Shown here piece by piece: positions 9,432 to 17,437 of a stretch of 64,000 bases of DNA (position 1 is the first letter of the stretch; the number at the start of each line of letters is the position of its first letter). The DNA lies in contig DATAWG010000008.1 in NCBI GenBank assembly GCA_036267355.1, positions 37,042 to 101,041 on the forward strand. The letters are read 5' to 3'. Origin of the DNA: Pirellulales bacterium (GTDB lineage Bacteria; Planctomycetota; Planctomycetia; Pirellulales; DATAWG01). A program made the translations under genes and the position numbers. The notes beneath the pieces are model-generated. The model did not search any database and was not told the DNA's origin. It saw only the letters and a list, made by a program, of their open reading frames with translations.

Positions 9432-9524
9432 GCGGTGGAGCGGCGAGGGATGCCGAATTTGCATCGACGCGATCTCCCCCAAACTCTCTTGCCGTATTTG
9501 GCGAAAATCGAGTACATACTCCCT

Positions 9525-10412
9525 GTGACGGCTTCCCAGCATCAACCGGTCCTGCTGGCAGAGGTGCTCCAATGGCTCATACCCAGCGGCGGCCAGACGT
9601 TCGTTGATGGCACCCTGGGCGGCGGCGGCCATACGCGCGCGCTCGCCGAACGGGTTGCACCGGACGGGCAAGTCATTGCCCTCGACCGCGATCCGGCGGC
9701 CATCGAGCGGGCCGCGGCAGGACTTGCAGGTTTCCCGGTGCGGCTGGTGCAGGCCAATTTTTGCGATTTGCCCGAAGTGCTGGAGCAGTGCGAACGGCCG
9801 GCCGTCGACGGAATTTTGCTCGATCTGGGCCTGTCGAGCGACCAACTGGCCGACGCGGATCGGGGTTTTAGCTTTGCGGCCGATGGCCCCTTGGACTTGC
9901 GATTCGATCCGTCGGCCGGTGAGCCGGCCTGGCGGCTGATCAACCGTCTGAGCTCGGAGCATTTGGCGGACATTATTTACGAATATGGAGAAGAACGCTT
10001 CAGTCGTCGCATCGCCCGGGCGATCGTCGAGCGCCGTCGCGACGATCCGGTTCGAACGGCCGGCCAACTTGCGGAATTGATTCGCCGCGTCGTGCCTCGG
10101 CCCCACGGGCCGAAACGGATCGATCCCGCGACGCGAACCTTTCAAGCGCTGCGGATTGCGGTCAACGATGAATTAAAGTCCCTGGAAATTGCTTTGCGGC
10201 GTTTGCCCGATTGTTTGACGCCCGGCGGACGGCTGGCCGTGATCAGTTTTCATTCGTTGGAAGATCGGCGCGTGAAGGAAGCATTTCGCGATGATCCACG
10301 GTATCGGGCGCTGACGCGCAAACCGATTGTGCCGGGCGACGAAGAGTGTGCACGCAACCCGCGGAGCCGCAGTGCGAAGCTGCGTGTTGCGGAGCGAGCC
10401 AGCGAGAGCTGA
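9525..10412 (+). CDS. rsmH: 16S rRNA (cytosine1402-N4)-methyltransferase
   Basis: The protein has 295 residues from a GTG at 9525 (VTASQHQPVLLAEVLQWL). RsmH/MraW methylates N4 of C1402 in the 16S rRNA decoding centre using SAM. Visible motifs are the SAM-binding DGTLGGGGHT near residue 27, DGILLDLGLSSDQLADADRGFSF, LDLRFDP, the TFQALRIAVNDEL segment and ISFHSLEDRRVK. Its length is close to the family's roughly 310. An upstream ATG at 9435 is in frame but the extra residues do not match the family. In most bacteria this gene opens the division/cell-wall cluster; here the following gene is a LysM membrane protein. Confidence 0.93.
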   Translation: MTASQHQPVLLAEVLQWLIPSGGQTFVDGTLGGGGHTRALAERVAPDGQVIALDRDPAAIERAAAGLAGFPVRLVQANFCDLPEVLEQCERPAVDGILLDLGLSSDQLADADRGFSFAADGPLDLRFDPSAGEPAWRLINRLSSEHLADIIYEYGEERFSRRIARAIVERRRDDPVRTAGQLAELIRRVVPRPHGPKRIDPATRTFQALRIAVNDELKSLEIALRRLPDCLTPGGRLAVISFHSLEDRRVKEAFRDDPRYRALTRKPIVPGDEECARNPRSRSAKLRVAERASES

Positions 10413-10524
10413 TGCGTGCCAGTGGGCTACGGCAGCGGTTGCTGCATTCGGGCTAACGAATTTTTTGCGAATCATTATTGAACGGCACCGAATAAAAAAA
10501 CTTCCGCGTGGTAATGCGGGCCTT

Positions 10525-10534
10525 AAGGAGGAGG
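10525..10534 (+). promoter_or_regulatory. Strong Shine-Dalgarno sequence
   Basis: AAGGAGGAGG lies 6 nt before the ATG at 10541. It decides the start of the LysM protein against the in-frame ATG at 10508, which lies upstream of it. Confidence 0.75.
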
Positions 10535-10540
10535 CTTGTC

Positions 10541-12262
10541 ATGCAAAAAATCGGCAAGGAAATCAAAATTGGTTTGGCGGTGATTGGAGTGCTGGTGGCG
10601 GCGTTTGGCTACATTCTTGTCAGGCGATTAACGCGGCCCGAGGATGTACGTGCCCCCGCCGCAACGGCAACTCAGATGGCCGCCTCCGCAGCTCAGGCCG
10701 ATAAGCCGACGGTGGTTTCTGCCACCGACACCGGCCGCCCCGCCGATCCCGCGATCGACGGCGCAAGTTCCTCAAAATCGCTATTCGGCACGCCGCATCA
10801 GTTCCCGGCGAGCGATTCCGCCGACGCCACCAGCGAGCCGCGAGGTTCGTTTTTGCCCGCGGCGAACAGCGCGCCTGCGACAGGCAGCACGACGCTGCCG
10901 AACGACGCGGCGCCAATCGCGAACAACAACGGCGCTGCGGCCTCGGCAGATGCCGGCACGACGGCAGGCACCGCGGTTCCGGCAGCGCCGGAAGATCGTT
11001 TCTCGCAGTTCAGCCATCGCAAGCCGGCCGATGCCGCCGGCGGCGCATCGGGTAGACCACAAGACACCACGGTTGCCAACGGCAGTCATTCCCTGTTTAC
11101 CGCGGGAACAAACAGCGCACCAGCGGCAGCGGCGACCGCCCCTTCGGCTTTTAGCAGCGGGGCCGCTTCTGCGGAGCCGTTCCAACACAAATCCGCTGCG
11201 CCGACCGATACGGCATCCAGCGATTCTCCGCTGCGCGGCGCCGCCTCGCCGCTGGATCGACCACCTTCGGCCGGATTTCCGACCGGCAACCGATCGACGG
11301 ATCCGTTTCAACAAAAATCACCCTCGGCCGGCCCATCTTCCGCGCGACCGGACGATCCGACGGCGAATCGGCCAACGGCGCGACTAGCCGCGGCTTCCGC
11401 CGATGCGACCGAGCCCAATCCGTTGCGCGGCTCGCATTCTGGAAACGCTGCGCCCGATGCCGGCGCTTCGGCGAATGTCGGATTGTCGGACGTTCCCCGC
11501 AGTTCGTTCGGATCCAATGGCTCCGGTTTGCAAGCTTCCGGAGCGCCGCCGGCTGCGCAACGGTCGCCGTCGCAAGCGGCCCCCCCGGGATCCTCGGCCG
11601 CCGATTCGGTTCCTCCGCCGATAACTTCGACGGCGATCAATGTGCCGTCGCAATACTCCGATTCCCCGGGAGGAGTGCAGCTGCCTGCCAACGGTCAACC
11701 GACGATGCCGCCTCAGGTTCCGAGCGCGGCCCAGCCGGCTGCTGTTCCTCCGGCCGTACCGGCAGCCGCCGAGGCTGGCGCTGGCAGGTCGGGCCAGTAT
11801 ATCGTTCAGCCCAACGACAACTACTGGACCGTTTCCGAAAAGGTGTATGGCACCGGCGGGTATTTCAAAGCCGTTTATGAGCACAATCGCCGGCAGCATT
11901 CGCAATCCGATCGATTGCAGGTTGGCGACGTGCTCGACGTGCCCGAAGTGGCGATGCTCGAGCAGATGTATCCGGCGCTGTGTCCGAAGTCGGGTCGCGA
12001 TGCAGAAATAGTGCCCGCCGCGGCCGTGGCGAGCGGGCCTCCGGGCACCCGGCTGTATTCCGTTGCCGACGGCGACACACTGTATGAAATCGCCCGGCGA
12101 GAATTAGGCCGAGCGTCGCGTTGGGGCGAAATCTATCAACTCAACCACGATCGACTGGGCAACGATTTCGGCTATTTGAAGGCGGGCACTCAACTAGTAA
12201 TCCCCGCCGATGGCGCCGCGGCGTCGATCGCCCGCGAGCCAAGCGCAACGCTGCAACGCTAG
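10541..12262 (+). CDS. Membrane-anchored protein with LysM domains
   Basis: The protein has 573 residues. A short basic cytoplasmic start (MQKIGKEIK) is followed by one transmembrane helix (IGLAVIGVLVAAFGYILV, about 9-27). A disordered Ala/Pro/Ser/Thr-rich region of about 390 residues contains recurring 'FQ(H/Q)KS..' and 'PRSSFGS' units. Two LysM-type peptidoglycan-binding domains follow at about 425-480 (YIVQPNDNYWTVSEKVYGTG) and 505-560 (YSVADGDTLYEIARRELG). It probably tethers the inner membrane to peptidoglycan. The start is fixed by a strong SD. It sits 128 bp after rsmH, where many bacteria have ftsL; a division role is conjecture. Confidence 0.85.
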   Translation: MQKIGKEIKIGLAVIGVLVAAFGYILVRRLTRPEDVRAPAATATQMAASAAQADKPTVVSATDTGRPADPAIDGASSSKSLFGTPHQFPASDSADATSEPRGSFLPAANSAPATGSTTLPNDAAPIANNNGAAASADAGTTAGTAVPAAPEDRFSQFSHRKPADAAGGASGRPQDTTVANGSHSLFTAGTNSAPAAAATAPSAFSSGAASAEPFQHKSAAPTDTASSDSPLRGAASPLDRPPSAGFPTGNRSTDPFQQKSPSAGPSSARPDDPTANRPTARLAAASADATEPNPLRGSHSGNAAPDAGASANVGLSDVPRSSFGSNGSGLQASGAPPAAQRSPSQAAPPGSSAADSVPPPITSTAINVPSQYSDSPGGVQLPANGQPTMPPQVPSAAQPAAVPPAVPAAAEAGAGRSGQYIVQPNDNYWTVSEKVYGTGGYFKAVYEHNRRQHSQSDRLQVGDVLDVPEVAMLEQMYPALCPKSGRDAEIVPAAAVASGPPGTRLYSVADGDTLYEIARRELGRASRWGEIYQLNHDRLGNDFGYLKAGTQLVIPADGAAASIAREPSATLQR

Positions 12263-12580
12263 CAGCCTGTTGAAGTATTTCGACACGGGCATATCTTCGT
12301 GTGGCACTGGCGGATTGGTGTTGGTGTGGCACTGGCGGATTGGTGTGGCACTGGCCAGCGCAGTCGGCCAGTGTCGGCCGGCGAGTTGGCGCTGCGGCTC
12401 GGAGGCGTCTGACCCGATACACTCGCCAAACGGCAACGTGCAAGAGAGTATCGCCGAGTCCAGCGGCGCTCCCACTGGCCGACTTCGCTGGCCAGTGGCA
12501 CACGGCGTCTATGGCACACGGCACCTTGCCGCTCAAACATGGCTGGCAAGCGTGAGCGGCAATGCGTTAGCCGCCGGTAG
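12262..12580 (+). repeat. Dispersed repeat family B, copy 2
   Basis: It shares its left end (gcagcctgttgaagta) and right end (gcgttagccgccggt) with the element at 9229-9431. The interior is expanded: three near-identical GTGTGGCACTGGCGGATTGG units lie at about 12299-12350, and an inverse GGCCAGTGGCACACGG at about 12490. It begins at the stop of the LysM gene and fills the gap to the convergent barrel gene. Confidence 0.7.
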
Positions 12581-12624
12581 CCAACCGTCGTGCTTTCACT
12601 CATCAGCAAAACCACGACCGACCA

Positions 12625-14169
12625 TTAGAAGCTGTACTCGGCACGGACGAACAATCCGTCGAACGACAGGTCGCCGCTGCTGAGAGTGCCGGTCGGTGCA
12701 TTGCAGTTCAGGCACGTCGGCGCGCCAAGGTCGCCGAAGTCTTCGAACATCCAGCCGGCCGTGAACGTGGCATGGCAGCATGGCTGCCATTCCAAGCCGA
12801 TCGACACGTTGACATCGGGAATCTTGCGATCCGCCGTGGCTTCGGTTGTCAGGATGGCGGTTTGCAGGCCGGGAGTCGTGGTGGTGCTTCGTCCGCGCTG
12901 CTCGCCGAGCAGCATAGCGCCCGTGGCGGACACATAGGCCGACACTTTCGAATGGCCAATTTGGCGGCGAACTTCGATGCCAAGAATCGGGCCTGCTCCG
13001 ATGAAATCGGCTTCGTTGGTGAAGCTTTCGATCGGGTCGAAAATGTCGACCGTATGGCGGAAGTCGATGATTCGCAAGCCATACGACCAGTGCACTTCCC
13101 ATTCGGGACAGCAGTTGCAACCGAAGCTGGGAAGATCGAGCCGCTTGCGATCTTGGAAATCGTAGATGTTCATCGTCAGATGGCTGGTGGCAGTGATTGT
13201 TTCGCCCGCGATGGTGAGTTCGGTTCCGCCGGGGGCTTGGAAGGCGGTGCCGGCGCCGCCGAGAAAATCGCCCGTCACGGTGCCCGACTGATTGGCGCTG
13301 TCGCCGATATGCCAAAAACCGAAGCGGAATTCATCGCCGCAAGCGGTATGGTAGCCAAGGAAGAGATGATAGTCGCTATTGTAGGGCTCGTTGAAATTGA
13401 CGAGCTGGTCGGTCTGCGTCGCCGTCGTCGCGGTCGTTGTCGCGGTCAACTGTTGGAACGCTTCGTCATCGTTGAAGTGCGGGCGGAGGAAGAGATATTC
13501 CATCCCCACGCAGAACCCGCAGGACGAATTGCAGCACGAGCCGCAAGTCGGCCCGCATTCGGGGGTCGTGCTGATCGGACCATCGGCAATCGCCGCGTCG
13601 ACCTCCGGCGACGACGGAGGAGTCGGCGATGAGGGCGACCCCGGCCGCATCACCATTTCCTGGCGACCCGGAACGGTCGGATCGACGACCACTTGTGCCG
13701 TGAGTTGCACGCCCGGTCGCCCCGGAGCATAGGTCGGCGCGGGCTGCCTCGGCGGCAATCTTTCGGCATAGCGCGGGGCCGGAGTCGCCGGTCGCGGAGC
13801 CGTTCGTTGTTGGACGACGGATGGAGCCGGGCGCGGCGTCTTTGATGCCGGCTTGGCGGTCTGCATGGAAGCCCGGGGCGAGGCCGGTTTAGCCGCGGTC
13901 GGCTTCGGCGACGCTTGTGCCGCCGGATGCTGAACCGTCGGAGCCGTCCCCTGCGGGTCGGTCAAGCGAACGGTTGAAGGGTCGGCCATCTGCGGTTGTT
14001 CTTCGGTGGCAGATACGAGTGTCAGTTGCGATCCGCCAGTGTTGCTCGGGGCTCCGCCTGCATAGCCCGCAGGAGTGCCATATGGACTCGCGGCTTGGCC
14101 AAATCCGGCTGAAAGCACTGTTCCGGCGGCCACTGCGGCGAACAACGAAATACGAATCGATCGGCTCAT
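12625..14169 (-). CDS. BBP7-like outer-membrane beta-barrel protein
   Basis: The protein has 514 residues. A signal peptide (MSRSIRISLFAAVAAGTVLSAGFGQA) is followed by a Pro/Ala/Thr-rich linker to about residue 200, a Cys-rich segment (TTPECGPTCGSCCNSSCGFCVG), and then a barrel-like domain beginning YLFLRPHFNDDEAF and ending FVRAEYSF with a C-terminal aromatic. This matches the planctomycete BBP7 family of surface proteins, which have no assigned activity. The start at 14169 is supported by GAGGAGGAG upstream; an open frame to 14238 is ignored. CC and CNCC pairs in the barrel part suggest disulfides. The gene stands alone. Confidence 0.8.
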   Translation of the reverse strand: MSRSIRISLFAAVAAGTVLSAGFGQAASPYGTPAGYAGGAPSNTGGSQLTLVSATEEQPQMADPSTVRLTDPQGTAPTVQHPAAQASPKPTAAKPASPRASMQTAKPASKTPRPAPSVVQQRTAPRPATPAPRYAERLPPRQPAPTYAPGRPGVQLTAQVVVDPTVPGRQEMVMRPGSPSSPTPPSSPEVDAAIADGPISTTPECGPTCGSCCNSSCGFCVGMEYLFLRPHFNDDEAFQQLTATTTATTATQTDQLVNFNEPYNSDYHLFLGYHTACGDEFRFGFWHIGDSANQSGTVTGDFLGGAGTAFQAPGGTELTIAGETITATSHLTMNIYDFQDRKRLDLPSFGCNCCPEWEVHWSYGLRIIDFRHTVDIFDPIESFTNEADFIGAGPILGIEVRRQIGHSKVSAYVSATGAMLLGEQRGRSTTTTPGLQTAILTTEATADRKIPDVNVSIGLEWQPCCHATFTAGWMFEDFGDLGAPTCLNCNAPTGTLSSGDLSFDGLFVRAEYSF

Positions 14170-14452
14170 TGAATCTCCTCCTCGAACAACGCCGCGGCGC
14201 CCCGCCGACAGCCGATAACGCTTTGCCGGCACGAACATTTAGCCCGGCTTATCCACCTATCGGCACCGCTACGACCGATACTTGCCGCTTTTTTGGCAAA
14301 GAAGGAAGATCTTGGCTTTCCGGCAGAGTTGCCGGAAACGGAAGAAAGCCTGTAGGCCGCAGAGTGGCCTTCAGGCGGAAAAGTTGGGGGCGAGGGAATT
14401 CGCGTCGGCCACACTATCTGTCCCTTGCTAGCGCGGCGGGCTCACGGGGCGA

Positions 14453-15334
14453 TCAGGCAATCGCTTCCGCGACGACGCCCGCCGGCTGCCGGCGCTTTCG
14501 CCAAACCCGCACTGCTAGCGGAACGAGACCGATGCCCATCAAAACGATCGTGCCAGGTTCGGGCGTCGGCGTCGGAGTTGTCGAAGGCACGCTGAGCGTG
14601 AACAGGCCCGTGGCGGTTCCGGTGGACGAGCAAACCGTCGTCGGCTGCACGGTGACGGCCGGATCGAAGCTCGACAGATCCGGCAACACATACGATGAGC
14701 TGGTCGGCGTGCCGGTCGTGGGATCGGTATAGGTTACGTCGAACGACGCATTCGTGCCCGGCACGGGATTGCTGCCCGGAAACAAAATGTTTTGATAACC
14801 GGGCGTCCAGCCGGCGGACCCGTAGCCGTTGACGGGGGCCAATTCCATTTCCCAAAGGATTGATTGCCCCGGCGCCAGCGGGGTGGCTAGCGCGATATCG
14901 AGCGAGGTGGCCGGGCCGCCGTAAACGTTGTTGGCAAAGGCGCCGGTTGCCGTACCATCGGAGCTCAACACCTTGACCGCCTCGATCACGCTCTCGGGAT
15001 CGTTCAGCGTCAATTGCACACTGCTGATGTCGGCGGTGGTCGACGTGTTCGTCAGTTCGACGACCGGATTGTTGTCGGCGACGCGATCCACCAAGGCCGA
15101 CTGATCGGAAACCTGCAATTGAACGCTCGGGTTGGTCGGCGATTCCGTCAACGCCAGGCTCGACGAAACGTCAATCGAATAGCTCATCGTATCGGCGCGA
15201 ACGGCGGGCGTGGCTGATGCGAATGCGGCCGCGACGATTGCCAACAGACATATTTTCCAGCCGAGCTTGCGCTTCGCCGAGCGGCGAGCGGGCGGGAGAG
15301 GCGTGATACGGTGGGGCGTCATTGTGTAAGTCAT
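14453..15334 (-). CDS. PEP-CTERM sorting-signal exported protein
   Basis: The protein has about 293 residues. An N-terminal signal (KLGWKICLLAIVAAAFASATPAVRA) precedes a beta-rich, Thr/Ser-rich body with no recognised domain. The C-terminal sorting signal has PEPGTIVLMG, a hydrophobic helix and the basic tail VWRKRRQ. Such proteins are exported by Sec and cleaved by an exosortase; one is encoded at 49035 in this window. Start codons at 15334 and 15322 are both possible. The frame extends to 15442, but those residues would put the signal peptide deep inside. A dispersed repeat (cccttgctagcgcggcgggctc) lies directly after the stop. Confidence 0.85.
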   Translation of the reverse strand: MTYTMTPHRITPLPPARRSAKRKLGWKICLLAIVAAAFASATPAVRADTMSYSIDVSSSLALTESPTNPSVQLQVSDQSALVDRVADNNPVVELTNTSTTADISSVQLTLNDPESVIEAVKVLSSDGTATGAFANNVYGGPATSLDIALATPLAPGQSILWEMELAPVNGYGSAGWTPGYQNILFPGSNPVPGTNASFDVTYTDPTTGTPTSSSYVLPDLSSFDPAVTVQPTTVCSSTGTATGLFTLSVPSTTPTPTPEPGTIVLMGIGLVPLAVRVWRKRRQPAGVVAEAIA

Positions 15335-15442
15335 TGTGTGAGTCTTTGATTCGATGAAGTGGGCGTCCGGCGAGAACCTTGTCCGTCCAGGGATGGGTTG
15401 ACGTAGAAGCCATTCACGATTGGCGGCCAATAAAGGCAGCAA

Positions 15443-16078
15443 TCGAGAAAGCTATTCGGGAAGAAATGCCGCGAATCGCACCGGTTCGACGTGCCGAATC
15501 GCCCCAGTCAAACGCGGGCGACGGATCGTCGGGGGCGTCGCAAAGCTGCTTCCGAGCGCCGGTCGGCCGAGTAGGACCAGATCGGGCATCAAGAGCAGAG
15601 CAACGCTCGATGGCATGACAGGCGAAGGGGCGCCTCTGGCTCGCGCAAACGTGCGACGAACCAAGCAGCCCGACAAATTTGCCGGGTCAAAGCCGTGTGC
15701 GGTTTTTTCACCGCGGGGGAAAGCAACGCGAATCACGAACCGGCAACCTTAGTTGCAACCAACCAATTTCCGGCTACTCCAAGTCACAGGATAGAAACCC
15801 TCGTGAGTCGCGCCGACTAACCCGTGGCGCGGACTTGGACGTTCATGAGACTTACCTGCTTCGTTCCACACATCTTCGGCCCCTTCTGCGAAACGCACCT
15901 TCGGTGCTCGCCTGAGCCGAATTCATCTCCGCCCATACTATCCACGAAACTAGTCCGCGTCAAGCATTTTGCAAACACCGCCGCCGAAGATTTTTTGAGC
16001 GGCGAACTTTCGGCGCCGGACCGCTTCGGTCAAGCAATCCACGTCCGCCGAACCGACTATGCCACAACGACTTGCGAA
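15443..16078. other. Intergenic region, no supported gene
   Basis: About 640 bp between the PEP-CTERM gene start and the 3' end of the PilC/GspF gene. Short frames exist on both strands, but none shows family resemblance, a good ribosome-binding site or typical composition. A GC-rich stem with a T run (gtgcggttttttcaccgcggg, about 15696) is present but not a convincing terminator. Confidence 0.5.
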
Positions 16079-17269
16079 TCATCCGGCGTGCCGGCTCAGC
16101 GAGAAAATCGGCAACATGAGCGACATCGCGATCCCCCCGACCACGACGCCCATCACAGAAATCATGATCGGCTCGATCAGGCTTGTCGTGGTTTTGATCG
16201 ACGCGTCGACTTCCTGATCGTAGTAGATGCTCACCTTCTCCAGCACACGATCCAACTTGCCGGTCGCCTCGCCGGTGGAAATCATCTGCACCAACATCGG
16301 CGGAAAAAGCGGATTGTCGGCCAGGCCCTCGCAAATCTGCTTGCCCGACGTCACCTGCTCGATCACGTGCATCCACATCCGCTCGTAATAAAAATTGTTC
16401 GACACATCCGCACAAAGCCGTAGGGCATCGAGCACGGGCACGCCGGCAGCCACCATCGACCCCAGCGTTCGCACGCTTCGGCTAATCGCCACTTTGCGAA
16501 CCATCGGCCCGATGATCGGAAAATTGATTTTGAGCCAATGCCACGCCTGCGTCCCATGCGGAGTGCGCTTGGCGAACACCAGCCCGACGATCGTCGCAAT
16601 CGCACCAACGAGGAACCATGGCCAGTGGTGAATCAGCATGTCCGACAGGTGCATCATGATCACGGTCGAAACCGGCAGCTTGATTCCCTGGCGATTGAAC
16701 AACGGCGTGAATTGCGGCAGCACGTAGATCAGCAAGAAAAACGTGACGACGATCGCCACGAAGAGCATCACCATTGGATAGGCCAGCGCCGATCGCACCT
16801 TGCCGCGGGTTTCCAATTCCTTGCGCAAATAATTGGCGATGCGCTCGAGCATCGGACCGAGCGTGCCCGTGGCTTCGCTGGCCCGGACCAAGGCGACATA
16901 AGTCTTGTCGAACAGCTTCGGATAACGCACCAGAGCGCTGGAAAAATCGTCGCCGCCTTCGACGGACGATTTCAGATCGAGCAATACGCGGCGCAGCGCA
17001 GGGTTCTTTTCCTGCTTCAAGATTCCTTCCAGAGCGGTGGACAGCGTGATCCCGGTGTCGACCATCACCGCCAATTGGTTGGTGATGTAAATGATGTCGC
17101 GTTTGCTGATTCGACGAGAAAGCAAGCCGCTGCTCGAATCTTCTTCGAGCTCGACGACCGCGAAGCCGTCGCGGCGCAGTTGTTGTGCGGCGTCTTCAAC
17201 GCTGACGGCTTCGAGCTTCCCTTGGACGAAATTGCCCAGCGGATCGCGTACCCGATATTGAAAGTCCAT
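16079..17269 (-). CDS. pilC: Type II secretion / type IV pilus platform protein (GspF/PilC)
   Basis: This 396-residue inner-membrane platform protein recruits the assembly ATPase and works on pilin subunits. The N-terminal YRVRDPLGNFVQGKLEAVSVEDAAQQLRRDGF and then ITNQLAVMVDTGITLSTALEGI are typical GspF segments. Two homologous T2SSF domains are separated by hydrophobic segments near 170-195 and 215-235, with a final helix (IMISVMGVVVGGIAMSLMLPIFSL). The length is normal. It is the last gene of the long minus-strand run; a 168-bp gap with a perfect 28-bp inverted repeat separates it from the ATPase gene. Confidence 0.93.
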   Translation of the reverse strand: MDFQYRVRDPLGNFVQGKLEAVSVEDAAQQLRRDGFAVVELEEDSSSGLLSRRISKRDIIYITNQLAVMVDTGITLSTALEGILKQEKNPALRRVLLDLKSSVEGGDDFSSALVRYPKLFDKTYVALVRASEATGTLGPMLERIANYLRKELETRGKVRSALAYPMVMLFVAIVVTFFLLIYVLPQFTPLFNRQGIKLPVSTVIMMHLSDMLIHHWPWFLVGAIATIVGLVFAKRTPHGTQAWHWLKINFPIIGPMVRKVAISRSVRTLGSMVAAGVPVLDALRLCADVSNNFYYERMWMHVIEQVTSGKQICEGLADNPLFPPMLVQMISTGEATGKLDRVLEKVSIYYDQEVDASIKTTTSLIEPIMISVMGVVVGGIAMSLMLPIFSLSRHAG

Positions 17270-17345
17270 GACGATTTCCGATGCGTTGCTGGCTTAGAAT
17301 CCGCGAAATGTGCACGCTCGCGTCGCCGCGGCAGGGCCGCGAGCA

Positions 17346-17436
17346 ACGTAGCAGGCACACTCCGTGTGCCGTCTGCCCCACTCGTTGCGGAGCGCTCCGC
17401 ATCGCGCCGACGGCACACGGAGTGTGCCTGCTACGT
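17346..17436. repeat. Perfect 28-bp inverted repeat
   Basis: The arms at 17346-17373 and 17409-17436 are exact reverse complements with a 35-nt spacer. Each arm carries its own palindrome, GGCACACTCCGTGTGCC. It lies between the ATPase and platform-protein genes. It could form a strong RNA hairpin that tunes the expression of the downstream gene or protects mRNA ends; no T run follows, so a classical intrinsic terminator is unlikely. Confidence 0.85.
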
Positions 17437-17437
17437 A

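Noticed and set aside
15690-15730. Cyclic di-GMP riboswitch-like or terminator element
   Set aside because: A few bases (gtcaaagccgtgtgcgg) recall such motifs, but the conserved core could not be aligned and the stem before the T run is weak.
15452-15736. Frame of 94 codons on the minus strand in the 15.4-16.1 kb gap
   Set aside because: No family resemblance and no clear ribosome-binding site; residue composition looks like translated spacer.
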